Shown: positions 8,174 to 18,917, numbered from the stretch's first letter. The stretch: DNA of 64,000 bases from Novosphingobium mangrovisedimenti (GCF_025153475.1 NZ_JANZXA010000010.1:1-64000), one strand, 5' to 3'. The notes: generated by a model not told the origin, from the sequence alone. Numbers and translations are program-made.

Positions 8174-9058
8174 TCAGTCGCTCCCGGCTTCCGGGCCGTC
8201 CGGCGGAGGAGGGGCCTCGGGCGCCCAGACCTTCTCCACCATGACGAAGTCGGTGTCCGACGGATTGCTCAGGACGCGCGCGATCGCGCCGTCGCGCAGG
8301 ATCTCGGTGACGATCGCCATAGGCGTGCCGGGCCGGTAGAGCCCGCCGGAACCCGAAGACACCATCACGTCGCCCTTTTTGAGCGGGTTGATGCCCAGAT
8401 TGATCAGACGCACGCGGATGGTGCCATCGCCATTGCCCTGCGCGAAGGCAGGCACGCCATCGCGGGCGCGGCGCACGGGCACGAGGCTTTCGGTATCCGT
8501 GATCAGCAGGACCAGCGCGCTGAATTCGCCGACCTTGAGGACGCGCCCGACGAGGCCGGTTGCCGAACGCACCGGCATGCCCTTGGCCAGACCGGCGCTG
8601 CGTCCCGCGTCGATCGTGGCAAACCGGCGCGTGCTGGCGCTAGATGAACGCGTGAGATGGGCGAACGCGACTGCATCGGGTTCGTCCTGCTTGAGCGCCA
8701 GCAGCCGCTTCAGGCGCTGGTTTTCGGCCTTGGTCGCCTTGGCCTCGACAAGCTGAGTCTTGGCTTCGGCAAGCTCTCGCTCGAGCCGCGCGTGCTCCTT
8801 GCCCGAAGTGAAGAACCCGGCAAGCTCTGCTACCGTTTCCTTGCCGTAGGAGCGGCCGGTTGCGGTGATTTGCCCGGCAGGTTCAGTCACATCGGTCGCG
8901 GCGCTTCGCAGACCCGAAAAGGCCTCGGGCGAGACAATCGAAACCACGATCAGGCCGGCGCCGACCACGGCACCGATCACGCCTGCGGCGTAGCTGAAGA
9001 ACGTCGAATACTGCGCCCTGCGGGAAAAGCCGGAGCGCCTATTTGCAGGCGGAGCCAT
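8174..9058 (-). CDS. mreC: Rod shape-determining protein MreC
   Basis: MreC links the MreB filament to periplasmic PBP2. The 294 residues have one N-terminal membrane helix (about 20-45), a coiled-coil region (about 95-130, LERELAEAKTQLVEAKATKAENQRL in pieces) and the paired beta-barrel domains with LVGRVLKVGEFSALVLLITD and VSSGSGGLYRPGTP, which are conserved in the family. A short Pro-rich tail ends the protein. It is cotranscribed with mreB, 67 bases upstream. Confidence 0.95.
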   Translation of the reverse strand: MAPPANRRSGFSRRAQYSTFFSYAAGVIGAVVGAGLIVVSIVSPEAFSGLRSAATDVTEPAGQITATGRSYGKETVAELAGFFTSGKEHARLERELAEAKTQLVEAKATKAENQRLKRLLALKQDEPDAVAFAHLTRSSSASTRRFATIDAGRSAGLAKGMPVRSATGLVGRVLKVGEFSALVLLITDTESLVPVRRARDGVPAFAQGNGDGTIRVRLINLGINPLKKGDVMVSSGSGGLYRPGTPMAIVTEILRDGAIARVLSNPSDTDFVMVEKVWAPEAPPPPDGPEAGSD

Positions 9059-9125
9059 GCGCCATGCACTCCCGTATTTCTGGCGGCGGTCCCCGTGGGG
9101 CTGGCGCCGCCCCTTTAGCGGCGCC

Positions 9126-10172
<1,047 letters not shown>

Positions 10173-10507
10173 TTAAAATCCGTTGTCTTTCCAGCCGCTT
10201 GATAATGAGTCACCAGATCAGGCGGCAGGCATGTTGGCATGGAAGGGGTCCCCTTAGCCCATCGATTCGCGATTCGCCAAAATTTTGTGACGATTTCCGG
10301 TGGGTTTCCTGGGGAGCCCGTCTCGAATTCGATGCGGTTCATCGTTATGCTCGCTCTGTTGTTGTCGTAATCGTTGTCATGAACTGCGCCATGACTTTGA
10401 ACGACACCGCCCCCCGGGTGCGCAGCCAGCCCATCGCAAGAACGCGCTGCGGGAAGGGAAGGGCTCTCGCCGCACCGCGTTCCCCGGGGAAACACACAAG
10501 GAATTCA
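10173..10507. other. Divergent promoter region between mreB and mutL
   Basis: Both flanking genes point away from this 335-base stretch, so it must hold promoters for the rod-shape operon and for mutL. An AAGGA ribosome-binding site precedes mutL. The right part stays open in the mutL frame, but it lacks family similarity and I take it as leader. I cannot assign firm -35/-10 boxes. Confidence 0.5.
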
Positions 10508-12331
10508 ATGCCGACAATTCGCCGCCTCCCGGAGCATCTCGTCAATCGCATCGCCGCAGGCGAGGTGGTCGAGCGGCCGGCCTCGGCGCTCAAGGAACTG
10601 GTCGAGAACGCGATCGACGCGGGGGCCACGCAGGTGACCGTGCGCATTGCCTCGGGCGGGCTCGACATGATCGAAGTGACCGACGATGGCTGCGGCATGC
10701 GGCCGGACGAGATCGCCCTGGCGCTGGAACGCCATGCGACATCCAAGCTGCCCGATGAGCACATCGAACAGGTCGCGACGCTCGGCTTCCGCGGCGAGGC
10801 GCTGCCCTCGATCGGATCGGTCGCACGCCTGGCGATCGAGAGCCGGCCGCATGGCGCGCAGGAAGGCTGGAAGCGCGTGATCGATCATGGCGAGGTCACG
10901 GCGGACGGGCCCGCCGCCCTGCCGCCTGGCACACGTATCCGTGTGGAGAATCTTTTCGGCAAGGTTCCCGCGCGCCGCAAGTTCCTGCGTTCACCGCGCT
11001 CGGAATATGCTGCTTGCCAGGATGTCGTGCGCCGTCTTGCCATGGCACGCCCGGACGTGGGGTTCGTTCTGGAGCATGACGGACGGCGCGTGCTTGCCGT
11101 GCAGCCGCGTGAGGAACTCGCGGCCCGTGTCGCCCGCCTCGTGGCCCGCGAACTGGCGGAGGACGGCGTCCTGATCGAGGCCGAGCGCGGCGCCGCGAGG
11201 CTCACCGGCGTTGCCGGCCTGCCCACCTTCAATCGTGGCGTGGCGGACCACCAGTACCTCTTCGTCAACGGGCGTCCGGTCAAGGACCGCCTGCTGGTAG
11301 GCGCGGTACGCGGTGCCTATTCGGACATGCTCGCGCGCGACAGGCATGCCGTGCTGGCGCTGTTCCTCGAAATTCCGCCCGAGGAAGTCGACGTCAACGT
11401 GCATCCGGCCAAGACCGAAGTACGCTTTCGGGACCCGGCATTCGTACGCGGCTTCCTGGTAGGAGCCTTGCGCCATGCGCTGGAAGGGGCAGGGCAGAAA
11501 AGTGCGCAGCCGCCTTCGGCCAGCGCCATGGGCAACTGGCAGGTGGAACCCGCCGCGCCTGCGGCCGCTCCGCCAGCACCTTCGCTCGGCTCGCTCTTTG
11601 CGCGCGAATATTCCGCGCCGAAAACGCGTTTTGCAGATGCGCGCGTCTCGGAAGCCGGGGCGGCATGGCGATCGTACGAGGCCGGCGTCATGGCCGAACC
11701 TGCCGCACGCGCCGAACCCGTGACGGATATGGATGGCGAAGCGCTGCAATACCCGCTGGGCGTCGCTCGCGGGCAAGTGGCCGGCACCTACATCGTGGCC
11801 GAGGCCGAGGACGGTCTGGTCATCGTGGACCAGCACGCCGCGCACGAACGGCTCGTGCTCGAACGCCTCAAGGCGGCAGGGGCGGAGGATGCCATGTCCC
11901 GTTCGCAGGCGCTTCTGTTGCCCGAGGTCGTCGAACTGGAAGAAACCGCCTGCGACGCACTGGAGGAAAAAGTGGAAGACCTCGCCCGCGTCGGGCTTGC
12001 CCTCGAACGCTTCGGGCCGGGCGCGATGCTCGTACGCGCGGTTCCCTCCGTGCTGGGCAAGAGCGATGTCCATGCCCTGGTCCGCGACATAGCCGACGAC
12101 CTGGCCAAGAACGGCGACGCCTTGCTGCTGGGCGAAAAGCTCGATCTGGTGCTGGCGACCATGGCCTGTCACGGCTCGGTCCGGGCGGGTCGCTCGCTGA
12201 GCGTTGCGGAGATGAATGCCCTGCTGCGCGAGATGGAGCGCACACCGCGATCTGGCCAGTGCAACCATGGCCGTCCCACCTGGGTCAAGCTGGCGCATCA
12301 GGACATCGAGAAGCTCTTCGGCCGGAAATGA
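10508..12331 (+). CDS. mutL: DNA mismatch repair protein MutL with endonuclease motif
   Basis: MutL couples MutS mismatch recognition to strand removal. The N-terminal GHKL ATPase shows ELVENAIDAGA, DDGCGM and GFRGEAL within the first 100 residues. After a Pro/Ala-rich linker (about 325-400) comes the dimerisation domain with the metal-binding endonuclease motif DQHAAHERLVLE (about residue 441), ACHGSVRAG and CNHGRPT near the end. This indicates a nicking MutL, as expected for bacteria without MutH. The start at 10508 is chosen from the family N-terminus MPTIRRLPEHLVNRIAAGEV and an AAGGA site 6 bases upstream. The product is 607 residues. Confidence 0.97.
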   Translation: MPTIRRLPEHLVNRIAAGEVVERPASALKELVENAIDAGATQVTVRIASGGLDMIEVTDDGCGMRPDEIALALERHATSKLPDEHIEQVATLGFRGEALPSIGSVARLAIESRPHGAQEGWKRVIDHGEVTADGPAALPPGTRIRVENLFGKVPARRKFLRSPRSEYAACQDVVRRLAMARPDVGFVLEHDGRRVLAVQPREELAARVARLVARELAEDGVLIEAERGAARLTGVAGLPTFNRGVADHQYLFVNGRPVKDRLLVGAVRGAYSDMLARDRHAVLALFLEIPPEEVDVNVHPAKTEVRFRDPAFVRGFLVGALRHALEGAGQKSAQPPSASAMGNWQVEPAAPAAAPPAPSLGSLFAREYSAPKTRFADARVSEAGAAWRSYEAGVMAEPAARAEPVTDMDGEALQYPLGVARGQVAGTYIVAEAEDGLVIVDQHAAHERLVLERLKAAGAEDAMSRSQALLLPEVVELEETACDALEEKVEDLARVGLALERFGPGAMLVRAVPSVLGKSDVHALVRDIADDLAKNGDALLLGEKLDLVLATMACHGSVRAGRSLSVAEMNALLREMERTPRSGQCNHGRPTWVKLAHQDIEKLFGRK

Positions 12332-12353
12332 ACCGGGAGGACGCTCGCCGCGA

Positions 12354-13109
12354 TTACAGCGTCGACGAAAGAGCGCCGGCAAGCGTCCACAGCCCCATGC
12401 CGATCACGAACAGGTTCTCGGTCAACGAGACGAAGCCCAGCGGAAGCCTGCCTGCGCCGCCGACGCAGGCGCACTCGAGCGCGCACTTCTGCACATAGAC
12501 CGCATGGAGCACCGAAACCGCGCCAACAATGCCGATGAACAGGGCAATCGGCGCTGACAGCCAAGGCAGAACGTGCGCGATCATCAGCGCGCCGGCCATC
12601 CATTCGAGGAAGGGATAGACGTGGGCATAGGGCACCCAGCGGCGCGCCAGCAGGTCGTAGCTCAGGAACCTGGTCGAGAACTGCTCGATGTCCTGCATCT
12701 TCGACATGGCCAGCAGCAACATGGTGATCGAGACGAACCACTCCGCTGCCGATACTGTCCATATTGTGCCGAATACCGACCAGCTTGCCGCCAGCGCAAT
12801 GGCTGCGGCGCTGCCGAACACACACAGGACCGGGATGTATCCGCCTTCGCTGTCGCCAGCCGTCTCGATGCCGAAGAACCGGCGCAGGTCCGTGTAGCCG
12901 CCGATACGCTGGCCAGCGATGAAAGCCTGCGGCGTGGTCGCAACGTCATGCGCGGCCTTGAACGCTTCGGCCTCCTCGCGCGAAGCCAGCCAGTTGTCCT
13001 CGATGCGGTAGCCCCTGCGTTCGAGCAGGTGCTTCGATTTCAGTCCGAAGGGGCAGACGTGTTTCGCCATCACCATGCGATAGAGGACGGCATGCTTGTT
13101 GGGATCCAT
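12354..13109 (-). CDS. Glutaredoxin-like domain fused to a MauE/DoxX-type membrane domain
   Basis: The first 80 residues read as a glutaredoxin-like fold (MAKHVCPFGLKSKHLLERRGY, then TTPQAFIAGQRIGGYTDLRRFFG) with a CPFG motif in place of CPYC, so only one active-site Cys. The rest is a membrane domain of about five helices with ECACVGG and LPLGFVSLTENL, like MauE/DoxX-type redox-associated proteins. A role in passing thiol redox equivalents across the inner membrane is likely but unproven. I chose the ATG at 13109; the frame is open further upstream to 13184. It faces mutL tail to tail. Confidence 0.75.
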   Translation of the reverse strand: MDPNKHAVLYRMVMAKHVCPFGLKSKHLLERRGYRIEDNWLASREEAEAFKAAHDVATTPQAFIAGQRIGGYTDLRRFFGIETAGDSEGGYIPVLCVFGSAAAIALAASWSVFGTIWTVSAAEWFVSITMLLLAMSKMQDIEQFSTRFLSYDLLARRWVPYAHVYPFLEWMAGALMIAHVLPWLSAPIALFIGIVGAVSVLHAVYVQKCALECACVGGAGRLPLGFVSLTENLFVIGMGLWTLAGALSSTL

Positions 13110-13200
13110 GGGCGCGGTCCAGTGGCTGACTTCGGGTTTCCTCTCCCGCAAGCCAACGCGAGACCGCGCCTTTGGTGCCCGCAAACGCGATGAACCGAGT

Positions 13201-14301
13201 TCAGACGTTGAACTTGAAGTGCATCACGTCACCGTCCTTGACGACGTAGTCCTTGCCTTCCTGGCGCAGCTTGCCCGCTTCCTTGGCGCCGCTTTCGCCG
13301 CCAAGCGTCACGAAATCGTCGTAGGCGATGGTCTCGGCGCGGATGAAGCCGCGTTGCATGTCGGAGTGGATCTCGCCCGCCGCTTCGGGGGCCTTGGCTC
13401 CCTTGTGTACGGTCCAGGCCCGGGCTTCCTTGGGGCCGACCGTGAAGAAGGTCAGGAGGTCGAGCAATTCGTATCCGGCCCGGATGATGCGGGCGAGACC
13501 GGTTTCATGCAGTCCCATTTCCTCGAGGAAGATCATCCGCTCCTCGGGGTCCATGCCGACCAGTTCGGCTTCGATCGCCGCCGAAACGATGACCGCGGTG
13601 GCGTTCTCGGCGGCGGCCTTCTCGAACACGCGCTTCGAGAATTCGTTGCCCTCGGCGGCGCACTCTTCCTCGACGTTGCAGACGTAGAGCACCGGCTTGG
13701 CGGTGAGAAGCTGGGCCTGGCGGAAAACGCGCGCTTCCTCTTCATCCTTCGGTTCGGTCAGGCGCGCAGGCTTGCCCTCGCGAAGCAGTTCGAGCGCCTG
13801 GCCGAGCACGGATGCGGCGATCTTGGATTCCTTGTCACCGCCGGTTGCCCGCTTCTGGGCGGCGGGTACGCGCTTTTCGAGGCTTTCAAGGTCCGAGAGC
13901 AGCAGTTCGGTCTCGACCGTTTCGGCGTCGGCGATGGGATCGACCTTGTTGTCGACGTGCTGGATGTCGTCATTCTCGAAGCAGCGCAGCACGTGAATGA
14001 TCGCGTCGACCTCGCGGATGTTGCCGAGGAACTGGTTGCCCAGGCCTTCACCCTTCGAGGCGCCGCGCACGAGGCCGGCGATGTCGACGAAAGAAAGCTG
14101 GGTCGGAATGATCTTCTGCGATCCTGCCGCTTCGGCCAGCTTGTCGAGGCGCGGGTCGGGCACGCCGACCTGGCCGACGTTGGGCTCGATCGTGCAGAAC
14201 GGATAGTTCGCCGCCTGCGCCGCCTGCGTTTCGGTCAGTGCATTGAACAAGGTAGACTTGCCGACATTGGGCAGGCCCACGATCCCGCAACGGAAACCCA
14301 T
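13201..14301 (-). CDS. ychF: Ribosome-associated P-loop ATPase YchF/OLA1
   Basis: YchF is an Obg-family P-loop protein that prefers ATP and associates with ribosomes; it has been linked to redox-stress responses. Motifs: [18 protein letters not shown] at the start, [19 protein letters not shown], and a C-terminal TGS-like domain ending [22 protein letters not shown]. The start [12 protein letters not shown] at 14301 gives 366 residues, the usual length; an upstream in-frame ATG would add seven atypical residues. Confidence 0.96.
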   Translation of the reverse strand: MGFRCGIVGLPNVGKSTLFNALTETQAAQAANYPFCTIEPNVGQVGVPDPRLDKLAEAAGSQKIIPTQLSFVDIAGLVRGASKGEGLGNQFLGNIREVDAIIHVLRCFENDDIQHVDNKVDPIADAETVETELLLSDLESLEKRVPAAQKRATGGDKESKIAASVLGQALELLREGKPARLTEPKDEEEARVFRQAQLLTAKPVLYVCNVEEECAAEGNEFSKRVFEKAAAENATAVIVSAAIEAELVGMDPEERMIFLEEMGLHETGLARIIRAGYELLDLLTFFTVGPKEARAWTVHKGAKAPEAAGEIHSDMQRGFIRAETIAYDDFVTLGGESGAKEAGKLRQEGKDYVVKDGDVMHFKFNV

Positions 14302-14426
14302 GTGTAACTCCGGAAAATGCAAATTTGGCCGCCCATAGCCGCCGCAATCGATCTTGGCCAGTTCGCCGAATCCCTCGCGTCGCAGGTTGACGGAAATTTC
14401 AGTCCTTGGCCCTAAGGGTCGCGGCC

Positions 14427-15950
14427 ATGAACAGGATCATCCGACTTGCAGTGCCGCTTGCCGTGCTGGGCGCCCTAACCGGCTGCGGCGACAGCCCCGA
14501 AACGCTTCTGGGCAAGGCCAACGACAGTTTCGCGGCCGAGGACTATCAGAAGGCGCGTCTGCAACTGGCGTCCGCGCTGCGCGACGAGCCCGAGAATCAC
14601 GAGATTCTGTTGCTGATGGCCCGCACCCAGTTGCGCCTGCACGATCCCGATGGCGCCGAGGGCATACTGACGCGGCTTGAACGCGCGGGCTTCAGGAGCG
14701 CGGAAGTGCCGCGGATCAAGGCCCAAATCGCGCTGCTGCGCCAGAAGCCCGACGATGCCCTGGCGCTGGTCGGTGACGACAGCTCGGTGGAAGGGTGGCG
14801 TATCCGCGCGGAAGCACAACTGGCACTGAACCATGATACGCAGGCCGTCGAGGCATTCGAGCAGGGCATGAAGGCGGGCGGCAATATCGCGATCGCCGAA
14901 GCCTATGCCCGCTACCGGCTCGTTTCGAACGATTTCTCCGGCGCGGATTCGGTCTATCGGCAGATGAAGAAGATCGCACCGGATTCCTACGAGACTCTCG
15001 TCATGGCGGGCGATCTCGCCGCGGCCCGGGGGCAGACGGACAATGCCATTGCCAGCTATCGCAAGGTTGTCGACGCCTACCCGGACCGGGTCGCGCCGAT
15101 GCTGGCTCTGGCCAACCAGTACGACGCCAAGGGCAAGCTCGATGAAGCCGGCGAGATGGTCGAGAAGGCGGGAAAGCTGTCGCCGAACAATCCGCAGATC
15201 GAGGCCCTCAAGTATCAGCTCCTGTCCGAGAAAGGCGAATGGGAGAAGATCCGTATCGGCTTGCAGGGACGCGAAGCGCAACTGGAGCCCGGCTCGGGCC
15301 TGCAGATGACATATGCCGAGGCGCTCCTGCGTCTTGGCCATGCCGAACAGGCGCGCATTCTGTTCAACCGCGCGATGCTGGCACTTCCCGGCAATCCCTA
15401 TTCGCGCATGATGCTGGGCGAAGCGCAACTGGCGACGGGAGACGCGCAAAGTGCGTGGGAGACCCTCAGGCCGCTGGCGACCAGCACGCTTGCACGCCCT
15501 GAAGTGCTGGAGAGCGCCGAGAAGGCCGCCCGCGCCGTCGGTGCGCCGGAGGCTGTCGCCCTCAAGGCGCGCCTCGATCCCACAAGGCTCAAGCCAACGA
15601 TGACACTTGTCAGGCAAGGTGACATGGCGGTGATGCACCAGGACTGGGACACCGTGCTGGACGTCTATGGAAAGCTCCTCCCGCATGGAGAGGACCCCGA
15701 GGTCCTCAAGCGGCTGGCGCTGGCAACCAGCAAACTCGGTCGCGCATCCGAGGCAATCGCCTACGCCGACCGTACGCTTGCCGTATCTCCCGGCAATCCG
15801 GACTATCTCTACCTGGCAGGCCAGGTACGCCTCGATAGCGGGCAGGATCTTGCGGGCGCGCGCCGCCTGCTGGAAGCCGCTGCCGCGGCAGACCCGCGCA
15901 ACACGGTGATCGCGCGCGCACTCCGGAAAGCAAAAGCCGCCGCCGGTTGA
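14427..15950 (+). CDS. TPR-repeat lipoprotein, possibly linked to the PEP-CTERM system
   Basis: The N-terminus is a lipoprotein signal (AVLGALTGCGDSPE, lipobox LTGC) and the remaining roughly 480 residues are tetratricopeptide-like helical pairs, for instance SFAAEDYQKARLQLASALRD, AIASYRKVVDAYPDRV and ASEAIAYADRTLAVSPGNPDYLYLAG. It should be an envelope-anchored scaffold. An AAGGG site precedes the ATG. The next gene, convergent, encodes a PEP-CTERM protein, and TPR lipoproteins are known parts of exosortase/PEP-CTERM loci, so a shared role is plausible but only inferred. Confidence 0.8.
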   Translation: MNRIIRLAVPLAVLGALTGCGDSPETLLGKANDSFAAEDYQKARLQLASALRDEPENHEILLLMARTQLRLHDPDGAEGILTRLERAGFRSAEVPRIKAQIALLRQKPDDALALVGDDSSVEGWRIRAEAQLALNHDTQAVEAFEQGMKAGGNIAIAEAYARYRLVSNDFSGADSVYRQMKKIAPDSYETLVMAGDLAAARGQTDNAIASYRKVVDAYPDRVAPMLALANQYDAKGKLDEAGEMVEKAGKLSPNNPQIEALKYQLLSEKGEWEKIRIGLQGREAQLEPGSGLQMTYAEALLRLGHAEQARILFNRAMLALPGNPYSRMMLGEAQLATGDAQSAWETLRPLATSTLARPEVLESAEKAARAVGAPEAVALKARLDPTRLKPTMTLVRQGDMAVMHQDWDTVLDVYGKLLPHGEDPEVLKRLALATSKLGRASEAIAYADRTLAVSPGNPDYLYLAGQVRLDSGQDLAGARRLLEAAAAADPRNTVIARALRKAKAAAG

Positions 15951-16000
15951 GTGCCGGCAGCGGCTTCTATCTCGATCCGGTTCGGGAGCGCTGAACCGGA
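15934..16000. terminator. Two hairpins between convergent genes
   Basis: A strong stem (AAGCCGC-CGCCGG with CCGGCAGCGGCTT, 15934-15946 with 15954-15966) overlaps the stop of the TPR gene, and a perfect 8-bp stem TCCGGTTC/GAACCGGA follows (15976-15983 with 15993-16000). No long T-run is present, so termination is likely but not certain. Confidence 0.5.
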
Positions 16001-16058
16001 CAGGTCCCCGTGTATCCGTTCCCGCGATGGGCGCTTGGGAACGACAGGGAAAGCTTGA

Positions 16059-16409
16059 TCAGACGCGGGTCTTGCGGCGGCGGGCGTAGGCCAGGCCAAG
16101 CAGGCCCATGCCCATCATGCCAAGCATGCCCGGCTCGGGAACGTCGGTGCCGCCCGACGAGGACGAAGTCGTGCCACCCGAAGTGGTGGTGCCGCCCGAA
16201 GTCGTCGTGCCACCCGAAGTGGTGGTGGTACCGCCCGAGGTGGTCGTGCCGCCGGAGGTGGTGGAACCGCAATAGGACGAGCCTGTGGAGTCACCGCAGT
16301 TGCAATAGTGCTTGTGTCCACCCCACGATCCCCCCGCCATGGCGGGCGTGCTGACAGCAAGTGAGGAACCAGCGACGAGCGTCATGGCGAGAAGAGACTT
16401 ACGGATCAT
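16059..16409 (-). CDS. PEP-CTERM protein with a Gly-Thr-Ser repeat body
   Basis: A 116-residue secreted protein: signal peptide (MIRKSLLAMTLVAGSSLAV, cleavage after TPAMA), a short Cys-containing head (HKHYCNCGDSTGSSYCG), about six repeats of the type TSGGTT, and a sorting tail VPEPGMLGMMGMGLLGLAYA followed by RRRKTRV. That tail is a complete PEP-CTERM signal, recognised by an exosortase that must lie elsewhere in the genome. AGGGG lies upstream of the ATG at 16409. The repeat DNA is slippage-prone, so length may vary between strains. Function unknown; surface or matrix attachment is the usual guess. Confidence 0.85.
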   Translation of the reverse strand: MIRKSLLAMTLVAGSSLAVSTPAMAGGSWGGHKHYCNCGDSTGSSYCGSTTSGGTTTSGGTTTTSGGTTTSGGTTTSGGTTSSSSGGTDVPEPGMLGMMGMGLLGLAYARRRKTRV

Positions 16410-16619
16410 ATCGAATTTACCCCTGGTTAGACGAGTTGCTTGACGAGATCTTCGCAAGCCCCGTGCCAACTGCGGAAATTCAGAGTTTTCGATAGTTAAC
16501 GCCCGTCCGGTCACATAAGTCTGTAAGCTAACTCGACACATTGTTATAGCCAACACGATTAACGCGTTGTAATCACAGGCAGGCAATGCGCTGGCGCCGG
16601 AGCGCTCCGACGCTAGGGA

Positions 16620-17189
16620 TCAGCCCTGCTGACGCAAGGCAACGTCACTCATGAAACGAGCATCGTCACCAGCGGCCAGGCGGTCCGCCTCGGCGGCAAT
16701 GGCGCCCAGCATGTCGGCCAGCGGGTCCATTTCCGTCTTGGCGAAATTGCCCAAGACATAACCGGTTACCCGGTCCTTGTGCCCGGGATGGCCAATGCCC
16801 AGCCTGATGCGGCGATATTCACTGCCCAGATGCTGGCCGATCGAGCGCAGGCCATTGTGGCCGGCGTGTCCGCCACCGTGCTTTACCTTGACCTTGAAGG
16901 GCGCCAGATCCAGCTCGTCGTGAAAGACGGTGAGGGCGGACAGGTCCAGCTTGTAGAAGCGCAGGGCCTCGCCCACCGAGCGCCCGCTTTCGTTCATGAA
17001 CGTCGCCGGTTTCAGCAGCAGGATCTTTTCGCCGCCGATACGGCCTTCCTGCAGCCAGCCCTGAAACTTCTTCTGGACCGGCCCGAAGCCATGCACTTCG
17101 GCAATGGTGTCCACCGCCATGAAGCCGACGTTGTGGCGGTGCATCGCATATTGCGGTCCGGGGTTTCCGAGGCCGACCCAAAGCTGCAT
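16620..17189 (-). CDS. pth: Peptidyl-tRNA hydrolase
   Basis: Pth releases peptides from prematurely dropped peptidyl-tRNA. All signature elements are present: GLGNPGPQYAMHRHNVGF with the catalytic His, KPATFMNESG, FHDELD with the catalytic Asp, and GGGHAGHNGLRSI. At 189 residues it is normal length. It follows rplY on the same strand; the strong terminator between them suggests partial readthrough or a separate promoter. Confidence 0.97.
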   Translation of the reverse strand: MQLWVGLGNPGPQYAMHRHNVGFMAVDTIAEVHGFGPVQKKFQGWLQEGRIGGEKILLLKPATFMNESGRSVGEALRFYKLDLSALTVFHDELDLAPFKVKVKHGGGHAGHNGLRSIGQHLGSEYRRIRLGIGHPGHKDRVTGYVLGNFAKTEMDPLADMLGAIAAEADRLAAGDDARFMSDVALRQQG

Positions 17190-17212
17190 GGCAAACCTGT
17201 CTTGTCTGGTTC

Positions 17213-17263
17213 AAAAAAGAAAAGGCCCTTCCCGCGCGCCGGTATGCCGGGGCGGGAAGGGCC
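17213..17263 (-). terminator. Rho-independent terminator after rplY
   Basis: On the minus strand a 12-bp perfect stem (GGCCCTTCCCGC with GCGGGAAGGGCC, 17224-17235 and 17252-17263) is followed by TTTTCTTTTTT (17213-17223). It lies between rplY and pth and should end most rplY transcripts. Confidence 0.85.
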
Positions 17264-17281
17264 GTTTCAAGCCTGAAAAGC

Positions 17282-17908
17282 TTATTCGGCCGAGGCTTCG
17301 CCTTCTTCGCTCTTGGTCGTGTCGCCTTCGTTGCTCTTCAGAGCCGAGGGCGCAACGATCGTCGCGATGGTGAAGTCACGATCGGTGATCGCCTGCTCCG
17401 AACCTTCGGGCAGGTTCACGTGGCTGGCGTGGATCGATTCGCCCACGTCGAAGCCGGTGACGTCGATCACGATCTCGTCGGGGATCTTGTCCGCGACGCA
17501 GACCAGTTCCAGCTCGTGGCGCACGACGTTGAGCACGCCACCGCGCTTGAGGCCTGGCGAAGCTTCTTCGTTGGCGAAGGAGACGGGTACGTTCACGTGG
17601 ACGGTCGCGCCCTTGGCGAGACGCAGGAAGTCAGCGTGAAGCGGACGGTCGGAGACAGGGTGGAAGGCAACGTCCTTGGGGAGCGTGCGGAACTTCTTGC
17701 CGCCCACTTCGATCTCGACCAGCGAGTTGAAGAAGTGACCGGTGCCGAGCTGGCGGATGAGTTCCTTTTCCTCGACGTGGATGGCGACGGGTTCTTCGTT
17801 CGCACCATAGACAACGGCGGGGACACGACCATCGCGACGCAGGGCACGGGAGGCTCCCTTGCCAGCCCGTTCGCGCGTCTCGGCCGGCAGAGTAAGCGTA
17901 TCGCTCAT
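17282..17908 (-). CDS. rplY: 50S ribosomal protein L25/general stress protein Ctc
   Basis: L25 binds 5S rRNA in the large subunit. The 208-residue long (Ctc) form has the RNA-binding N-domain ([24 protein letters not shown]) and the C-terminal beta domain ([35 protein letters not shown]), ending in an acidic Glu/Ser-rich tail. Pairing of rplY with pth is widespread in bacteria. A terminator follows directly. Confidence 0.96.
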   Translation of the reverse strand: MSDTLTLPAETRERAGKGASRALRRDGRVPAVVYGANEEPVAIHVEEKELIRQLGTGHFFNSLVEIEVGGKKFRTLPKDVAFHPVSDRPLHADFLRLAKGATVHVNVPVSFANEEASPGLKRGGVLNVVRHELELVCVADKIPDEIVIDVTGFDVGESIHASHVNLPEGSEQAITDRDFTIATIVAPSALKSNEGDTTKSEEGEASAE

Positions 17909-18059
17909 GGATATTGCCTTTCGAAAACTGGATTGATTTCGGCAACGGACCGCCTATCGGCCCGCACCGCCCGCCACGCCTCCAGGGATGACCATGACGG
18001 GAAGGGCGCGCCCTTAAGGCCAAAGCTGCGGAAAAGCAAGTGCCGAAAGCCCTTTCCGG

Positions 18060-18911
18060 CTACTCGACGCGGGTCACCGTGAAGCCCTGCCGCGCAAGCA
18101 TGGCCGGCAGGCCGTCCGGACCGGCCATATGGGCCGCGCCCACGGCCACGAAGGGCTTGCGCCGGGCCTCTATGGCTTCCGCGATGCTGGCCGTCCAGCG
18201 CCGGTTGCGCCCGGTGAAGAGTACCTCGCGCAACTCCGGATCCGCAAGCAGCCCGGTGCGCGTCTCCGCCTCGATCGCCGCCATGTCGCCCGTGCGCCAT
18301 TTGTCGGAGAGGTCGTGATCGGGCTCCGACGCCTCCCTGACCACCGCGCCCAGCAGATCGCGCTGCTCGCGCTCGGGCAGGGAATCGAACAGGCCGAGCT
18401 GCTGCACCGCGCCTTCCAGTTCGGTCACCGGCCGACCGTCGGCGTTGGCGATCACCGCACGGTCGACGCCGTTTCGGGCATCTTCCTTGCCGGCCCCGTT
18501 ACGCGCCAGCGTCAGGGCCGCAGCCCAGGTGTCCATTGCTGCGAAATCGCCGTCAGCATATCCGCTTCGCTTGAGCAACGCGGCCAGGGCAGGGCGCTCC
18601 TCGGACGAAATGCGCTGCGATAGCGGGGGCTGCCCGCTGCTCTTCGCCAGTCGCGCGAAAGTGGCGCCGACTTCGGCCTCATCCGCCAGATTACCGACTT
18701 CGACCATGATCATGTTCGCGCTGCGCAATGCATCGTGCACGGCGGGCGTTTCCCATTCAAGCGGGCGGGGCGAACTGTGGATCGTGCCGAACAGCCACCC
18801 GACCTGCCCCTGCGGGCTCTCGACCTTCCAGAGTGCCGGGTCCGCATGCTGCGGCGACGGCGAACATGCGAACAGAGCAAGCGCCGAGAGCAGGGCGGCC
18901 CAGCAACGCAT
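18060..18911 (-). CDS. TraB/GumN family protein, lipoprotein-like (second of a tandem pair)
   Basis: TraB/GumN-like proteins share a fold with Tiki-type metalloproteases and carry two GX2H motifs. Here GTIHSSPRPLEW (about residue 42) and a late VGAAHMAGPDGLPAML are visible. The N-terminus is a signal sequence with a lipobox-like ALFACSPSP, so a lipid anchor is likely. The gene starts six bases after its paralogue ends, and the two share overall layout, so they form an operon that probably arose by duplication. Substrate unknown. Confidence 0.8.
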   Translation of the reverse strand: MRCWAALLSALALFACSPSPQHADPALWKVESPQGQVGWLFGTIHSSPRPLEWETPAVHDALRSANMIMVEVGNLADEAEVGATFARLAKSSGQPPLSQRISSEERPALAALLKRSGYADGDFAAMDTWAAALTLARNGAGKEDARNGVDRAVIANADGRPVTELEGAVQQLGLFDSLPEREQRDLLGAVVREASEPDHDLSDKWRTGDMAAIEAETRTGLLADPELREVLFTGRNRRWTASIAEAIEARRKPFVAVGAAHMAGPDGLPAMLARQGFTVTRVE

Positions 18912-18917
18912 CGGCAG

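Noticed and set aside
10199..10507. Upstream extension of mutL by about 100 codons
   Set aside because: The extra residues lack MutL similarity, and the AAGGA site and family N-terminus fix the start at 10508.
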